From Actinomycetota bacterium (lineage in GTDB: Bacteria > Actinomycetota > Actinomycetes > S36-B12 > UBA5976): a DNA stretch of 6,467 bases. Position 1 is the stretch's first letter; each line of letters starts with the position of its first letter. The position numbers were made by a program, and so were the translations under genes. The stretch spans positions 1-6,467 of the forward strand of contig VGAH01000051.1 of the NCBI GenBank assembly GCA_016870945.1. Reading direction: 5' to 3'. Below, in pieces: positions 4,761 to 6,467 of this stretch. The notes below the pieces were generated by a model. It was not told where the DNA came from. It saw nothing but the letters and a program-made list of their open reading frames with translations, and ran no database searches.

Positions 4761-6467
4761 ATGCGACGGCACGCCACTTTCGTCTTTCGCGCAGCGCCCG
4801 CTGCAGCAATGATTTTGGTCTTGGCCTCGTGCGGGTCTGACTCATCTGACGCCGACCAGAAAATCGACCCCGACGGCACGACCGCTTTCGGGGGTTACCC
4901 GCTACTTGATTGCAGTGACGCAAATAACGAGCCCTGCATCGAAATCGGGTTTGACCCGGCCGTACACGGCTTTGGTTTCGAGAACTGGGCCGAAGTCGGT
5001 CGCATCAGCGCCACCGAGATGATCGCCCTGTTCGGCAGAAACAACGTCTGCGCCCCAGGCCCGAAATCTAAATGCGAATTGTTGCCAGCAGCAGCGCAGT
5101 GGGCGACTCAAGTAAACGAGGCGATGGCTGGCGGCCACTGCGAGGGCATGGCAGTTTTGGCCACACGCCTTCATCGCGGTGACGAAAGCATCGTTGGGCT
5201 CGACCCAGACGTCGACACGACATTCGAGCTAGACCCCCTAGACCCCGACGTCCGCTCAGCAATCGAGACTTGGTTCGCAACGCAATATCTCGACCCAGTC
5301 GTAAACGCATATCAGTCTTATCAGCAACTAACACCGAGCGACCTCGCCGCGGCACTGTTTGAAGGCCTAGCAGATGACACCGGCTACACCATGGGCATCT
5401 ATTCAGAAGAAGGCGCAGGCCACGCCATCACGCCGATCGGTGTGAGTTCTGTTGACGACCAGATTGCAATTTCGATCTATGACAACAACTACCCGGGCAC
5501 CGTACAACGAATCCTCATCGACCCTGAAGATGAGAGTTGGTCTTATGCCGGCGGCACCACCGAACCCAACGCGCCAACGTATGGCTGGGCCGGTGGCAAA
5601 GGCACCATCGAGCTAACGCCTATGAACAGCCGCGCACTACCTGCGCCGGCACCGTTCTCAGAGAAACGTTCGAAGTCAAGCAGTGACAAGACCCAAAGAA
5701 TCTTGGTCACCACGCCGGACCCACGGGCATTCGCCGGAGCAGTTTTAGAAGTGGACGGGGTGCGCTACGACCTAACCGACCCAAAGACGCCACCACCTCA
5801 AGGAGTGAGAGTTAGATCGATTCGCAGCAGCACTCTTACTGCTGGCTCTACTGCAATCGACATCGACACCAGAGTGTTAAACGATTACGTGATTACGCCG
5901 ACGGTGCGGGTTATCTCGGGTGAGGGCGCCGGGGCGAGCATTCCCGTCACGATATCTACTGACGCGGTAGGTAAACCGCGGCTCATGCTGCAAGCCGAAG
6001 TCGTCGATCAAGGTCTCGGCTTCGAAGAGAGCGCTCGCTTCGTGGTCGAAGCCGACGGCAGCGTGACCGCTGAAGCACCCGAAGATTCAGAGGCAGTTTT
6101 GTCGATTGCCAATGGGCTAAGTGGGGCAACAGTTGATCTCGGTGCTGAAGATTCAGTCGAAGTCGAAACCGACGACCAGGGCGTTGCCACATTTTTGATC
6201 TTCGATGAAGAGGGCGAAATCGTTGGCTCTTTTGAAATCGATGATGAGACTGCAAGTGACTCGGTTGTATTTGCCGAAATCTCGTTCGACCCAGAGACCG
6301 GCGAATTTGAATTAGTCGAGGTTGAAGTCGAGGCAGAAGAGGTCGACAGCGACTGGCTGGATTACTTCGAAGGGGTCACCGAAGATGACGAAGCCGACCC
6401 CGGTACCGACGACGAAACCGACCCCGGTACAGATGAAGGCACCGATGAGGGCACCGAAGATGACGAA
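4761..6467 (+). CDS. Lipoprotein with papain/C39-like cysteine peptidase domain and acidic tail, 3' end outside the window
   Basis: An open frame of 569 residues to the window edge, starting at ATG 4761. Residues 1-24 form a lipoprotein signal (MRRHATFVFR, hydrophobic stretch, lipobox LASC with C24). Residues about 80-245 look like a papain/C39-like fold: GGHCEGMAVLATR puts a nucleophile-type C127 at a helix start, GAGHAITPIGV gives H221, and IYDNNYPG gives D241 or N242 as third residue, in the order and spacing usual for such enzymes. Residues about 300-480 are beta-rich and unassigned. From about 440 the protein is strongly acidic, ending in Asp/Glu/Gly/Thr repeats (540-569). It should sit on the outer membrane face. 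The substrate is unknown and the peptidase call rests on motifs only. The 160-bp upstream region is shared with a divergent lipoprotein gene. Confidence 0.8.
   Translation, partial: MRRHATFVFRAAPAAAMILVLASCGSDSSDADQKIDPDGTTAFGGYPLLDCSDANNEPCIEIGFDPAVHGFGFENWAEVGRISATEMIALFGRNNVCAPGPKSKCELLPAAAQWATQVNEAMAGGHCEGMAVLATRLHRGDESIVGLDPDVDTTFELDPLDPDVRSAIETWFATQYLDPVVNAYQSYQQLTPSDLAAALFEGLADDTGYTMGIYSEEGAGHAITPIGVSSVDDQIAISIYDNNYPGTVQRILIDPEDESWSYAGGTTEPNAPTYGWAGGKGTIELTPMNSRALPAPAPFSEKRSKSSSDKTQRILVTTPDPRAFAGAVLEVDGVRYDLTDPKTPPPQGVRVRSIRSSTLTAGSTAIDIDTRVLNDYVITPTVRVISGEGAGASIPVTISTDAVGKPRLMLQAEVVDQGLGFEESARFVVEADGSVTAEAPEDSEAVLSIANGLSGATVDLGAEDSVEVETDDQGVATFLIFDEEGEIVGSFEIDDETASDSVVFAEISFDPETGEFELVEVEVEAEEVDSDWLDYFEGVTEDDEADPGTDDETDPGTDEGTDEGTEDDE
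6378..6467 (+). repeat. Acidic D/E/G/T coding repeats at the right edge
   Basis: Two 24-bp units (6393-6416 and 6417-6440) share CCGACCCCGGTAC. The 15-base string ACCGAAGATGACGAA at 6378-6392 recurs exactly at 6453-6467, a distance of 75 bp. They encode TEDDE, DPGTD and DEGTD blocks. The array reaches the window edge, so its full length is unknown. Confidence 0.7.

Overview
The window looks like a chromosomal piece from a member of the Actinomycetota, possibly an aquatic lineage. This rests on several weak clues: moderately high GC, one GTG and two TTG starts among five genes, long exported proteins with fibronectin type III domains and Thr/Pro/Ser linkers, and two lipoproteins with clear lipoboxes. 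No rRNA, tRNA, CRISPR array, insertion sequence or integrase is visible, so the taxonomic reading is an inference.

Layout, left to right. (1) Positions 1-1952, minus strand: a large secreted protein cut off at its C-terminus by the window edge. It has a signal peptide, a beta-rich N-terminal domain, a C-type lectin-like domain (CTLD) with a complete EPN/WND calcium-sugar site, two fibronectin type III domains, a PSTTT linker and a helical tail. (2) Positions 1953-2236: a C-rich spacer with a palindrome and a direct repeat just upstream of the lectin gene. (3) Positions 2237-2629, minus: a small, very basic protein that I recognise as the DUF5872 family. (4) Positions 2764-4011, plus: a membrane-anchored TAXI-type solute-binding protein with a transmembrane segment at each end of its binding domain and no TRAP permease next to it. 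(5) Positions 4022-4600, minus: a small Cys-rich lipoprotein built from two related helical modules. It is convergent with the TAXI gene, with a 10-bp gap. (6) Positions 4601-4760: a divergent regulatory region carrying a 20-bp near-exact direct repeat and two hairpins. (7) Positions 4761-6467, plus: the start of a long lipoprotein with a papain/C39-like cysteine peptidase domain, beta-rich regions and an acidic repetitive tail that runs off the window.

Four of the five genes encode proteins that act at or outside the membrane: a sugar-binding adhesin, a solute sensor or binder, a Cys-rich lipoprotein and a lipoprotein peptidase. Gene orientations alternate, so this is not one operon. A shared role in surface binding, processing and sensing is only a hypothesis. 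The best candidates for undescribed biology are the duplicated Cys-pair lipoprotein with its divergently encoded C39-like lipoprotein, and the orphan anchored TAXI protein.
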